DNA of 64,000 bases, from positions 79,386 through 143,385 of the forward strand of contig VXAA01004065.1 in assembly GCA_013399115.1 (NCBI GenBank), given 5' to 3'. How positions within the stretch are numbered: the stretch's first letter is position 1; each line of letters begins with the position of its first letter. Positions 11,583 to 24,232 of this stretch are shown piece after piece. The notes beneath the pieces are model-generated. The model was not told where the DNA came from, ran no database searches, and worked only from the letters and a program-made list of their open reading frames with translations. This DNA is from Anseranas semipalmata (Eukaryota; Chordata; Aves; Anseriformes; Anseranatidae). The position numbers and the translations under genes are program-made.

Positions 11583-14500
11583 GCTGTCAGGAGAAGCAGC
11601 TGTCAGGTCTGATGTGATCTGTTGGCACAAGGCAGAATTTGAGGGAATTGCCTTTCTCTAGTACCTCTTGTAGTGCGTATAAGTTTTATTTATTTTCCTT
11701 CCAATTTTGGTGACAATTTGGAGCTTTTCAATGCCGTAATAGCCAACAATGAAAAATCCTTCTTTAGGATAGATTTTTTTTCTAGACTAGCGAGGTGTTC
11801 CTGAATAGATCAGAGTTGCTATCCATTCCGGTAAAGCATATTGAACAGAAGATTTATTTAAAAAAAAAAAAAAAATCAACTTCTGACTTAATACAAGGGT
11901 TTCTTGTGTTTCCATGGACTTCAGCTGTGCTCCATAGCTCAGGTTGGATAAGGAATTGGAAGAGTTTGTTGTGGGTACAATCTTTTAGAGATGTGTGAGA
12001 TTATTCTAATTGCTAAATTTCATTAGTTCCATTAACAGCCAGACTAATAAAGTTGTGGTTGAGCACAATCGGTTTAAATTAGTTACATTTGTCTGAGCCA
12101 ATTTTTTTTTTTTTTAAGGCTTTTGCTCAGCTCTGTCCTTCCTGTTCATAAGCATCTCTGCCTCCACAGCCCCACGTGTGACTGCCATGGGTACAAATGC
12201 ATGTGTGGTAACTGACTTCAATGGGAGCTTCCAGTTCAGGATCAGGTATCAAGTGTTCGCATATCACAAGGAGGAGAAAAGAGAAATTCTCACAGTGACT
12301 GCTGAAATCAGTTCGGAGAGGCTGGAGCCTGTGTGAGTTAATTTATAAGGCATCCAACAACAATCAGCATCAAATCATTAATAAAGTCTTTTGGAGTGTT
12401 CAAGGCCATATAAATCTGACTGATTTTCTGGCTTTGTGAATAGCTGTGGGCATAACTTAATAGCCTCTGATTTGAGGGGAATGCTGTGTGTAGGTTAGAT
12501 GGAAATACGGGATGGAGTCTGGAGGGGGGGGAATCTGGGCCTTTTTCTATTTAAACACTAAAGCATTCCATCTGTACTGCTACTATGGTCTGCAGTGCAA
12601 GTCAAAGGAATAATTTTGTCCTTTTTCTTTGACATTAAGCATTCACTTTTAACATGTTCCTTCAGAGTTTTTCCGTGGTTGTTTTTTTTGGACAAGTGAT
12701 GTATGTTTTTCCCCCAGTGTTTGTTCATTTATGAATTTAAAGAGATTGGGCTTTTTCATACCCACAAGTGTGTTTCCTGTTTGTTATATAGGCATTGTCG
12801 GTGAGCTATATTTATTTATTATTTGTTGTAGAGGTTCAACTATATCTGTATTAAAAAAAGTCCATTCAATTAGGCAGATGACTTGCTCCAAGTTCCTCCA
12901 GCTGGTTAGTACTGCCCCTTACTTCGCAGCAGTGCTACATCCTTTCTGTAGCGATTTTCATTCTGTAAAAGATTAAAGGCACAACTGCAAAATCAGACCC
13001 AGCAATGTAGGCAGTTCAGATTCCTGCAGAATGTTGCTTATGCATTCAGTATGTATTTCAGCTGGAGTATGTCCAGTGTGAGAAGCTGACAACAGAAGAG
13101 TGATTGAAGATATCAGGCTCTTCAAAACTGATTAACCTTGGCGGTTTAGATTTGAAGTGTAAGGCATGGATTTGAGCTATATGTGTTCTTTGCTGCAAGG
13201 GTAGCTGATGCAAAGAAGTTGCTATTCTGAAGCCATATGATTATGTTGGGCCAATGTTTGATCTTATAGTAAAATGGCTACCTAAAACCAATTCTTCTTG
13301 ACTTAAAAATGCGAAATATTCTTTTTTTTACTGTTAAAGAACACAAATGAAAGGTTGTGGGAAGAAATCTTCCTACTGGGATTTTCAGTTATAAAAACTG
13401 TTGTTCCCATACAAACTTCTTTTGCAATGTTGGAAGACCACATAAAGAAGCTGTTAGTTTAGCCATAGTTTCTGAAATACGTGGATCCTGCAAGCCCTAA
13501 AAGGCATGGCCGCCCTTTTGTCAGCGTGAGAGTTGGCATGCAGAAAAACCCCGACAAGCTGAAGTGTCTGTCTGGTCAACAACACAGTTGGAACAATCAG
13601 TTTGGTTGTAGCCAGGACTGAGCTGAATTTGCTTCATCCTTGTATTGACATATTTGTTTGAACTTGTCTGTGTATGTGTGCGTGTAGGTTCCCCTGAGAC
13701 GTTCCCATTCACTGTTGCTTCAACCCAGAGCTCTCCAAGGCTTATAGTAGAAGGTGAAGTGAGTGTCAGGAGGTTCTTCCTGCCTCTGCTTAAAGCACAC
13801 TATGACTACAGTAGAAAACATAATTGCTATGTAGTTGCGTTGTGCAAGACATTGAGAGCAAGGGAAGTTGCAGATGGAAGACTTGTGCAAAGTCCTTTAA
13901 TTTCAGCAACCAGGCTCTGACATGTACGTTATCAGGAGGGAGCACAGGACTGTCTCTAGGTGTCCTGCCTTGTTCCCCCTTTCCCTCTGGGGACTGCTGA
14001 GCTCTATGTTATGAACCTACTGGTGTCCAGCTGTAGGCATCTGAGTGACTTGCAGCAGCCCTTGATTGCCAGTGGTTGGGAACTTCAGGAGTTACTTCCA
14101 TGAGGCTGGAGGAGGTAGTGTGTCAAGGGGAGGCCAACTTCACTCAACTGGAGCGAATGACAGAGGAACTGGGCCACATGCGGATGTCCTGTTGGCCACC
14201 ACTAGACCACATGGAGTTTCTGAAAGATGGTAATCTCCCAGACAGGAGTCTGGATTGATCTTAATCTTCTTGACAACTAATGACCAGATGTGATGTAGCC
14301 ATCCATTTTCTGTTTTGTGAATATACAGTTATGTACTTGGTCACACACAGGCAGTTTTCTTGTTCCTAAAAGCCTGCAGATAAGCAAAAAAGCAAAGCAA
14401 AGGAACCTGAAACCCCATACTTGCAAAAGTGACTGCAGGTTGTGACAGCTGCTAAGCAATGCAAATGCCCAGATTTCAGGTGGAAGGTTCTGTCAAAAAC

Positions 14501-16000
14501 TTACTGTTTTTTTAAACCAGAACCCCTAGCCAGCTTGAATCTGGCCTGATTGCTGCTGTGACATTTGGCAAGAAGGTTACATGAGATAGTTGGAAAATAT
14601 AATCTGTCATTTAATATGAAGTAAATAGATTGTGCTCCAAATTATAGGAAGCTTAAATTCAATTTTAACCGCTGGCCAATCAGCTGCCCATGACAGTTGC
14701 TCTGTAAATGAGTCCTAGACAGGGCTATCGATTCACTAAGTTGTAGGGATGTACAGAGCATTGCTTGTGGTATGCTGAGGAACTTGTCAATGGTATTTAT
14801 GTTTTAACCAGACCTGTGTACTGCATGCAGATCTTAATTCTTTCAGGAAAACAACAAGAGGCCTAGAAATGCTAAATTTCACCAGTGAATAACTTCAATA
14901 AAGCAAAAAGTGAAGGCATCAAGAGATAAGGTGTGTCATAGGCTTTGTGCAATGTGTCTTCAAATTGGCTGGGAGCCTGGCTGTACGTGTTGAGCGTGGA
15001 CAGTGTCAAGGGCAAGGAATGTCACATGGGCTGCCATGAAGTGCCTTGATGGATCATCTTGTATGTGTAATGGCTGTAAATATACGTGGAGGTATTTGTG
15101 GGCTGATCACTTCCTGCCTGGCTGCATTAGGAGGAGAAAACCCACTGTGTCCCAGGGACAGTCAAGCCTCGCGCCCACGGCTGAAGTCTGCCTGCAGGCA
15201 CGGCTTGCAGAGCCTCGTGGGCAGTTTAAATGGCCCCTCATCGACTGCCCTGGGGCGGCTCTGACACGCAGGTTCTGGTTTTGGCACCAAAGCCTTGGTG
15301 GGAGCCCAGGGTCTGTACCTTCTCCCATGCTGAAACCAGCACTCCTTAGGGATGTTTGTGCTGAGATTTTGCAGAATGCTGAGCACTTCATGTACGGACA
15401 TGAAAGCTTAAAGAATCCAGTGCACAGACAGTACTAAATATGCTTTAATCGAGTATAACTGTAGTGTTAGTAACAATTTCTCCATTTACTGTTTGTTACC
15501 ACCAATTCAGAATCTACTCTTAAATATACAGCTAGGTGGCATATAATGTAAGCTCTGGTAAGTGCCACAGAAAACACACTGGAGGCGTACAGCCTGCATC
15601 TGTAGTGGCACCTGCATTTGACTTTTGAAGTTCCCCTTCCAGCTCTATGAATGGTGATTTATCTTTGTGACTAAAAGCTCCAGGGGAGGAATTTGAAACT
15701 TTGTGAACCAAAAGCTAGGACCAATTAAGGTGAGTTTCAGGAATATTTTAATCAAACAAAAGCTGTGATTCCAATGTCAGACAAACTGCCAGGCACAGGC
15801 TGAGGTATTCTGCTGCATGACATTTTCCTGTTGCATGGATGTTATTTTAAATTCCTGGCCTGGTAGTAATTCTGTAAGATCATTGCTATAAATTACTAAA
15901 GTATAAGGACTATTAAACAAGTACAGTGTCCATATGTGGGAGTGAAAATGAGCTATTGAAAAAGACTGAAAATATGAATGTCTGAAATCGGAATTAGTCA
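11583..16000. other. Unique non-coding sequence, no gene seen
   Basis: Homopolymer runs lie at 11860-11875 (16 A) and 12102-12115 (14 T). The segment 15000-15430 is GC-richer, with frames of 144 codons on plus (15003-15437) and 94 on minus (15107-15391) that overlap each other. Open frames on both strands in GC-rich DNA are what chance predicts, and neither peptide is recognised. The bases around 12215-12250 recall a short motif seen in old sauropsid repeats, but too faintly to name. Segments near 12330-12480 and 14640-14740 are rich in TTAAT and ATAAA words and could be conserved non-coding DNA; only alignment could tell. Confidence 0.5.
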
Positions 16001-19000
16001 CACTTTTTGGTTAGATTTGCAAGTCTCGCTTAGAGAATTGCTAGATGCTCATAACATTACCTCTTCAGTCTTTTCACTCTGTTTTTTAAATTGTTTTGGT
16101 GTAATTTTTCTAAGTCTTCGTTATTCATTAGTCATTATGTAAGGAATGAATTAATATATTTTAGATATTAGAGTGTTTGAATTGCTTTGCTTGTTTCCTT
16201 TTTAGCTGTCAGTTCAGGTGACTGGCAATTCTGCAGGTTTGTGGTTTTGACTTCTCAACTCAGCAGTTTGGGTAAGTGTTCTGAGGAGGTGTACCCAGTC
16301 ATTTGAAGATGAGTTTCGCTTTTAGTGTCTTCATTTGGACAGCCAAGAAAATCACTAACTATAAATTTAGGCACAAATGTCCTAGGGTGATATTTGCCTT
16401 TCCTTATTGAAATTTAAAGGGTTTATTACTATGCAAACATTTCAGATGCTTATTCTAGGAAACTCACGGAAATGTGTTTCGTTAAAATAATGTATTTTCT
16501 GGATTTTTTTCCTTTTACTTTATATGTTACAAGAATGAGCGTAAAAGCTATAAAACCCTGTATTCACCACTCTGCAGTAGATCTAATAGAGTGGCATTAT
16601 ATAAAGAGATGCCATGGTAACTGAAGTTGCTAAGACAGCAAGTGTCAGGCTTTCTGATGGTGACTGCTATATTATATTTAGGCTTTGGTTTACCACAGTA
16701 TGAATAGCAAATGGAAAGTGTTTAGAGGTCTCGTTTCCTACCATCTACAATCCAGAAGTAATGAGGTGGCACAGAATACAGTATTGCACCGCCTTCGCCA
16801 ACCGCTGGCAATTGGGATTGCTCTTTGGAGCACTCCCCGCTCTTGCTGGATCTTGTAGCATCCCTGCAGCAGCTTTACCATTTGTGCTATCCAGTTAATA
16901 ATATGCCACCTGTCTTAATGAAATTTAACACCTGGAGCCAATAGAGGAGTCAGCACTTTGTGACCAACCAGCTGGCCAAAAATCAGGAAAGTCATTTCTG
17001 CAGGAAACTGTTATTTGAATCTGTGAGTAGTATGAAAGCAGAATAAAGCAGATTTTTTTTTCAAAAATGAGCTAAATGTACCAATCTCCCATGCTATGAA
17101 GCTTTATCAGTACAATGGATCCTGTTACCAATAATTTTCACAAAAGTGGTAGGTTTCTCTTCATGTCTCTACAAGATATTTTTAAAATGCCAGACTAGGA
17201 AGTGAAGTCTCATTACCAAGGCATCATTTTGCTCACTTTAATACAATTCTTTTACTTATACACCGAAGTATTACCATAAGTTAAAAGGAAGCTCCTTGCC
17301 AAAATATGCAGGGGGGCTGTTCCAAAACATTGCTCATTACCTTTAAATCCAGAGTTAAAAATCCATCCTCTAGTAGTAGGGCTGACGCTGTTTACACGAG
17401 ATAGCGCTGCTTTACTCAAAAGGAAATAGTCACAGAGCAGGGTTTGAAATGCTTTAGGAATGAGATGAGGAAACCTGGCCACATCACAACCATTGTAGAC
17501 TATTGGGAAACTCATTAAATAGCTAACAGGCATGACCTGGGTAGGAATAGCTTAAGCACAAGTGCAGCTCAGCTCAGAACAGCTTTCTGTCATTCACTCC
17601 TGCAGGTAGAACGACATAAACGAAGAAGCACAATGAGAAGAAACAGATAAATTGGAAGGAAAGGAAAGATTCAATCAATAATAGGGAAAAAAAAACTTCA
17701 ACAATGTGATTATTTAGGTAGAATGTTGGTCTCAAAAGACCCATCACTTGACACATGAAAAAATTGATGGGAGAAAGCAGTAGCAGATAGTTTTCTAGGA
17801 GCAATGTTGTGTGGGCAGGAGAATGGGTAAGATATTCAAAAAGCATTTACTTAGGTTATGTCCAACAGCATTATGAAGTAGTGAATATATGCATTTTCAC
17901 CTGGTTTTGGATCTTGTGGATTTTGAAAAAAAACAGGAGGTAGCAACATTGCCACCTCCTCTGGAGATTAGTAAATGAAGAAAAACAGATTCAGCTGAAA
18001 CAGAACAGATTAGATGGGAAGAAGTCATATTCCTTAAAAAATAGACTGGATTAGAATATTGATATTAAATCTCGTTATTAACGCACACTTTCTACATTGG
18101 ATGTATTTCTAATGCTAAAATGCAACACAACAAATGAATTCCTAGGGCAACTTCGTTCAAGTCAACAAAGCGAGCAGACGTTTTTGTCACACCACTGTAA
18201 ACCTGGAATATGTCAAATGAAGAGCATGACTTGGTTTTGAAAGCAACACAAAGGATTAACGTGATCAATGCTATGTGGAAAATATGGAAAGCTAAGCTAG
18301 ATTGGTTTGACGCCAATTCAAAAAGCATCTTCTAATATCTATTTTTCTTTGAATTTGTTGTGTCCTACATTCTAGTAAATTTGTTGACTAAATTATGTGT
18401 TTAAATTTATACTGCAAATTCAGGCCAGCGTTTGGGTTCCCTACAATTATTCATTTGTAAGGCTGTGAATGCTTATTAATGGTCTCAGCTTTAGAATGAG
18501 CATTTCTGCTTCCAAAGCACTGCACATGACTAATTTATTTTTCTGCTTATTCAAAAGCAACAGATTGTCAAGAAGCCAAGTCTGTGCTGAACTGAAACCA
18601 TGTTGCTTTGCTTCCAGGGAAGAGGTGATACTTGGCAGTTTTAAAAAAACAGTCATTTCAAGTGAGCATTAGTTCATCACTGAAATTGCAAAGTGGAGAA
18701 ATCATAGATGTAAGGTGATGGGTAAATGCAATATAAAATTTTTCCTGTGGCGCATTGTAGATAAACCTTACATTTGCATAGTATGGCTGATATTATACAC
18801 TTTCCAGGCAAAATAAAAAAGACTTAAGTTTGCAGCAGAACACCTTGTCAAGAGAACCCAGTCTAATTAATCTTAGAAATATGAAGCTATAATGAGTACC
18901 TGCTTCATTTTGTTTTATTTGCTTTCCAGGTTAACATAAAACGGAGCTGTCTGGTTATATGTATGGTCCTGAATTTGTTCCTATATTCTACTGTATACTC

Positions 19001-22000
19001 CTGCTTTAAAGGTTCGATTTAACTTTCAGTGTTTTGCAGCACTCATAGACTTTGTCAATTTTTCAGTCTTCAGTGAAAGATTAAAACTTCTTGATAATAG
19101 TTTCACATTGAACTTGTGGGTCCTAATAATAAATATTTTTGGTTGGTGTTACCTGAAGCTGCCAGTTAGATCATACTAGCACTCAGCTGGTTTCTATACA
19201 GTGGAACTGTGCAGTATGATTAAATTTCACTGAATTTGTTGCAGGGAATTACACTGTAAGTACGTGTTTGTACTGCTGCAACCTGTAGTTTTCAATACAA
19301 TTCTTTAGAGCGTGGCAAGTGCGTTAATCATTTTACATAGTGTGAGGAATAAAAGGTTTCTCAGATGCAGTGCAGCTGTTGAAGAAAAAGGATATAAAAA
19401 GGATCATTTAATGTTCACAATTTTAGTGAAACAAAACAGAACGATCCTGCTGCTCGTTTTAGGGGACAGTGCGATAGGCTGCTTTATGTAGTGGCACCAG
19501 CTACGCCAGCAGTCGCGGCTGCGGAAGTGATGAATTAAGCAATAAAGTGCAAGTCTCTGTGTATGACATTTCATTTTTGGGTAGCTGTGGAAAGTAATGT
19601 AGAAGCTGTACACAAGTGTATCAATTCTGTTTGCTTGCCTGTGCAGCAACTTATTTCATACCAGCACTATAAAACCTCTGGAACGTCCCATGTAGTGCAC
19701 AAACCAAAAGGAGATGCCTTTTTTCTCCTAACTAGTCTAGAAGAATTTATATCCCTTTAGCTGATATGCAATGACTGCTGGGTTAAATGCTCTAGTGCAT
19801 TATATAATATGTATTGGTCACTGAATTTGTCTAATATTTGAACATATGGAACAAACATACTTGAAATGAAGAAATTTACAGCCTTGGGGCTGTAGCTGCA
19901 ATCCTTCAAGGTGCTTGACACATCAAACCAAGCTGAGGGCATGCAGAACCTTGCAAGTTGTTTGGAATCCTGGAGCAAGCATCAGTAACATTGCACGAAT
20001 CATTGTGGTGTGGAGCATTGTCCGATTCCTGCTTCACAGGAAATCAGAAATAGGCACAGGGCCAGAGGAGCTCCAAGTGGCACTGTTACGACAACACCTG
20101 AGTGACTGGAGTTGTTTGTTTGTAATTTCTGAGAGATTTTTGTGACCAGAAACTCAAGGAAGAGTTGCACGCAGGATGTAGAAAGCAACCTCAGGTTATG
20201 GAGGCTTCCTATTTACTTTGAAGGTTTCTTAGGTGTTATGTAGTTTCCACTGCAATAATTGCCACAGCACATGCTCTGCAGAGAACCTGGAGTATTCTTG
20301 CCAGCAATTTGATATGTAGCCAAAGCAAATAAAACCAACAAAGAAGATCGTCGCTCTCCTCATTCCTTCCCCATGGATAAAATACCTTCAAAAACACAGA
20401 GCAGAGCTCTGTTAAAAAGCAGAATCAGCTGGGAAAGGAAATTTATTGTGAGAGAGGTGGTTGGGATTTGCTAAGCAGTAAGCCTACTGTGACACAGTCC
20501 TTGTGGAAATGATTCAGCACTGTCCAGACATGCTGTGGATCAGATCAGTAAGTTACTGGGACCTTGAGCCTTACTCTGGAAAAACAGCTTTGGGCGAGAC
20601 TTTTCTACTCTTGTCACCTTGTAGGTGGCTCCGTGGCCATTAGTGACGGCAGCCTGGGAAGAATGGCTTAGACCTCCGTGGGCAAGTTGTTGCAGGCGGT
20701 GGTTGTCGGGAGGTCCTATCTACATATTCCAACTCTAACCAGCGCTACAGCTTGCTGGCGATACATAGCTAAGCACCAAGGCTGTAGGTTGGTTCTGAGC
20801 TTGTTCCTAAGTGAGTATCAATGAGGCTTATACACACAAGGATACTGCTCACACTTTGCATATAGATCTGTGAGAGGCTTTGTAGTGCAGAACAATGTTG
20901 CTGTGACCCTGTCTCTTATAATGAAATTAATAGAAGCAGCTTTCTCCAGGTGCAGTTTTCCCTCCATTACACTGTGAACCTTCTGTAAACACCACTCCAT
21001 AGCAAAAAGATCATTATTCAACTCTGTAAGACTAATAAATAATACATGCTTCAAATTTGCAGACAGCTCTGAATGTGAATTTGACTTGTTACAAAGAAGC
21101 TTGTGGCAGATTAAATTATGCTAGTTATTGATTTTTTTTTCCCTCTTAGATGCATGTAAAGACTAACCTCTGTCCTAGAGACAAAATTCCAACCAAAGCT
21201 GGACAAAGTGCAAATGTTGTGGAGAAGAGTCTCAAGTTACAAGAGTAAGTTCACTTCAGAAAACATTCAGGTAGGAGATCTAAACCAGTTTCTTACACGT
21301 GTGCACATGCCTGTGTTTTTAGCTTTGCTACTAGACTTCAGTCTCTCAGTGCATGGCTGGGATACTGAGTTTTGAATTTTTTTTCCAGATGTGCTCAGTG
21401 GCACTGTGGACCTTGCCAACACACTGTTAACAGCTGCTTGAGAGCCTGCAGGATCGCCAGACTTATGAGGGCTGCAATGCTCAATGCTCCTGCTTGCTGC
21501 TTTCATGACGATCTCTGGATACACGCTGTTGCTCTGCTGGGTCATTGCTCCATTTCTGAATTTGGTTACAGAGCTAAGGGTACAGGTTTGTTGCCATGAA
21601 AACTGCTTTGCTGTGCATTGAAATGCTGCTGGAATTTTGGAACACAGGTAAGAGCTTTTAATGCCATACAAGATGAAAAGCTCCTGTTCATGCTGCAGCA
21701 AAAACTTCTATTGTTAGCAATGGGTATCACTTCTTTGCAATTCCTCAAAGCACTTGGTAATTAGACACACTGTTACAGTATTCAAGAAAAAAAAAAAGCT
21801 ACTGGCACAGTTAGGGAGATTGAGAGATGTGTTACAATATGAAGTCCCTTCCTCCACCTGCTCAAGTGTGACAAGCAAATAATAATACAATCTGTGGCAG
21901 CACTGGATGTCAAGGAGTAATTAAAAACATGCTAGCACTGTTTCAGACATGACCTATTTAGCAATAATATAAAAAAAAATTGGAGTTAACTATTTGTAAG

Positions 22001-24182
22001 CAAAGCCTAAAGTGACCAGAACAAACAAAAAAAAACCTCCTTGGAAGACAACTAGGTAGGCTTTTTGTCACTTTTAAACATTTTTTTTCCTTTAATCTCC
22101 AGTTTTACCTTCTATTATCCATCAGTGCTGCCTTCATGAAAATGTGAGGGACAATGAAATCTTATCAGTAGCATCAGAGTGAAGGAAGTACTCAGCAATG
22201 TGTGCACAATGCAACTCGCACCAGTCACCACATCCATCACTGTTATTCTTCAGCATTGTAACTGAACAAAAATCCTTCTGTCACTCCCCATTATTGCTGG
22301 AAATGTTAGTAGTAGTTTACTTTATAGCTGACTGATTGGTGTTCCATATCTAGTTTTATAACATAGGCATGTTCCACAATTAAATTGCAGTAATGTCTGC
22401 AGAATGTGGAAAATCATTATGGATATCCTTTGGTATTTATAACATCAGTCACAAGTTGTTTTGATGCTTTGAGGAATGCAGTTTGATGCTAAACAGTGAC
22501 AAACTAAAACAGTCACATCCACATATGTTGAAATGTATTGTGTAGTACTACAAAAGTGTTTTGTGAGGCTGACATTCAGAAATGTGTTCACTATAACAGT
22601 AATAGACAATATATGTTAACTTCTTTTAACCCACAGCCCTCACAGAAGGAGAGATCTGACAGTGAAATATATAATTGATTTCAGCAGCAGTGGGTCAGAA
22701 TACACAAACCGGGCAATTAATCTAATTTGTCCTTATAGCTTTAAGTTGTCTGTGGATGCTGGTAAGCCACTGATATCTGTTTTTGCCTGCCCTTGGCAGC
22801 AAGAGCACCACCCACTTGGAAGAAAGTCATCAGCAATTCTTTCTTGGTTTTCTTCTCCTTACCTCTTCTTAAACATTATTGCCATCTGTCTTCACTAGAT
22901 GGATCAATCGAGTGTAGCCTTGGGTACTGTTGTTTGTCTTATGTTTCCCTTACAGAGTGCTTGTGTAGACGCTCACTCTTGTTAGTGCAGTGGACCGAAG
23001 TTTTAAACCTGTTGCATATCCTTTTCAGCTGATTGTAACATAGCCTGTTCTCTCGGCATTTGAAAGTGGAAGCTTTCTCTACCAGCCTGGTGAGACGTCA
23101 AAGACATGGATGCCACTAAGTTACCCACCTTTAATCTCATTTTGTGGTATCCATGCTGAGTTGTCCTTACAGATTGAATATGTGACAGGCAGACTGACAT
23201 CTCCTTGGCATGTAGGGACAAACGTAGCTGACAACGTTTGAATTAAGCATGCAGCTGTCTTAATAGCCTGACAGTAACTTCAGCAAAGAGGTGGCCCTGC
23301 ATGTGCAGAATGTGTCTGAAAGCAAGATTGCTAGTCTGGTAAGTAGAATTACTTCTCTGTTCGTACCTTATTTGTTTTTGATCTGTTGATTTTAGTGCTA
23401 TACTTTTGTGTTCAGTCAACACTGGCAGAACCACGTTGGTAGCCATTTTGATGCAGGTGAGATTTTGGCATCGGGGAATGGAGATTTCATCGATGCATCA
23501 ATTCTGTAGTTCTTTGCCACTCCTATGTAAATATAGTAAATTCAAACCAATCCATGTATTTGCTTCTGTTTGAGTGTCTGCTGTGAAATCTGCAGGATCT
23601 TTTCAACAGTCTTCATAGTTGGTACTTCAACAGAGTGTAGGTAAGAACGTGTGTTTTGCCATCCCCAGTGAAATGCAAGCTAACTTTCCCATCCCAGCTA
23701 GGATGTAACTGTGTACCTCCACCTGTCTCCCCACAATTGGGATTTTTCCTCCTCTCCAAGGCTGAACTGTGCCACTGTGCCACCGGCAATGGCAGCAGCT
23801 GACAGAGAAGGAATTAAAAAATTACTGTTTCCTTGCTCTCTGTCTGGTTCCAGCTGGAGAGAGCATGCGCAGCCCAGTGTCATGCTTGGTGCAGCGGCAG
23901 TGTGCGCCACCCCTTGCAGCATTCGCTGCTAGGGAAAGCAGAATGACGGGCTGAATTTGTAGATCACAAAACTATAGGTGTTAAAACTATTTTCTGTGGT
24001 TGTGACTGAATTCATATTGACGTGGCAAATAAGAATATCTGTCAAAAGTCAGTTACAGAACTAGATTTGGGGAAAATTTGCAATGAGTTCAATTGCGTTC
24101 TACTCCTAATAATGTGATGCTGGTCTAGGTTTCCAGGAAGCTAATTCTTGGAGGGAGCATTGTAGGGCTTACAGCACATATA
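16001..24182. other. Unique AT-rich non-coding sequence, no gene seen
   Basis: This is AT-rich, CpG-poor sequence without a recognised repeat. The longest frame is 144 codons on minus (21267-21701). It overlaps an unrelated plus frame at 21372-21599 that follows a pyrimidine tract ending in CAG at 21389; neither peptide is recognised. A somewhat GC-rich patch at 20620-20780 and another at 23700-23940 have no known identity. Short A runs occur at about 17686-17696, 21785-21798 and 22027-22036. No RNA gene was recognised. Confidence 0.55.
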
Positions 24183-24232
24183 CATACTTAAGGCATTTTT
24201 TAAAGTATGTTTCTAAATTGATATTTAGAAAC
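24183..24232. repeat. Two adjacent inverted repeats (hairpin-prone segment)
   Basis: At 24209-24232 a perfect 10-base inverted repeat, GTTTCTAAAT and ATTTAGAAAC, surrounds a 4-base loop. Directly upstream, CATACTTA at 24183-24190 pairs with TAAAGTATG at 24201-24209, with one bulged base and a loop of about 10. The two hairpins share a boundary base. The sequence is AT-rich, so some fold-back is expected by chance, but a perfect 10-base arm with a tight loop is unusual. No mature miRNA is recognised in either arm, and the stem is too short for a typical pre-miRNA. Confidence 0.6.

Noticed and set aside
15003..15437. 144-codon plus frame overlapped by minus frames of 94 and 79 codons
   Set aside because: Open on both strands, which points to composition and not coding.
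20640..20770. GC-richer patch resembling an old CR1 tail (GGAGGTCC ... ATTCCAAC)
   Set aside because: Only one short block resembles CR1 and the order of the others is wrong.
21267..21701. 144-codon minus frame, with a cysteine-rich plus frame at 21372-21599 following a splice-acceptor-like tract
   Set aside because: The two frames oppose each other, neither is recognised, and no convincing donor ends the plus interval.
24183..24232. Hairpins as a microRNA precursor
   Set aside because: Stems are too short for a normal precursor and no known mature sequence is present.
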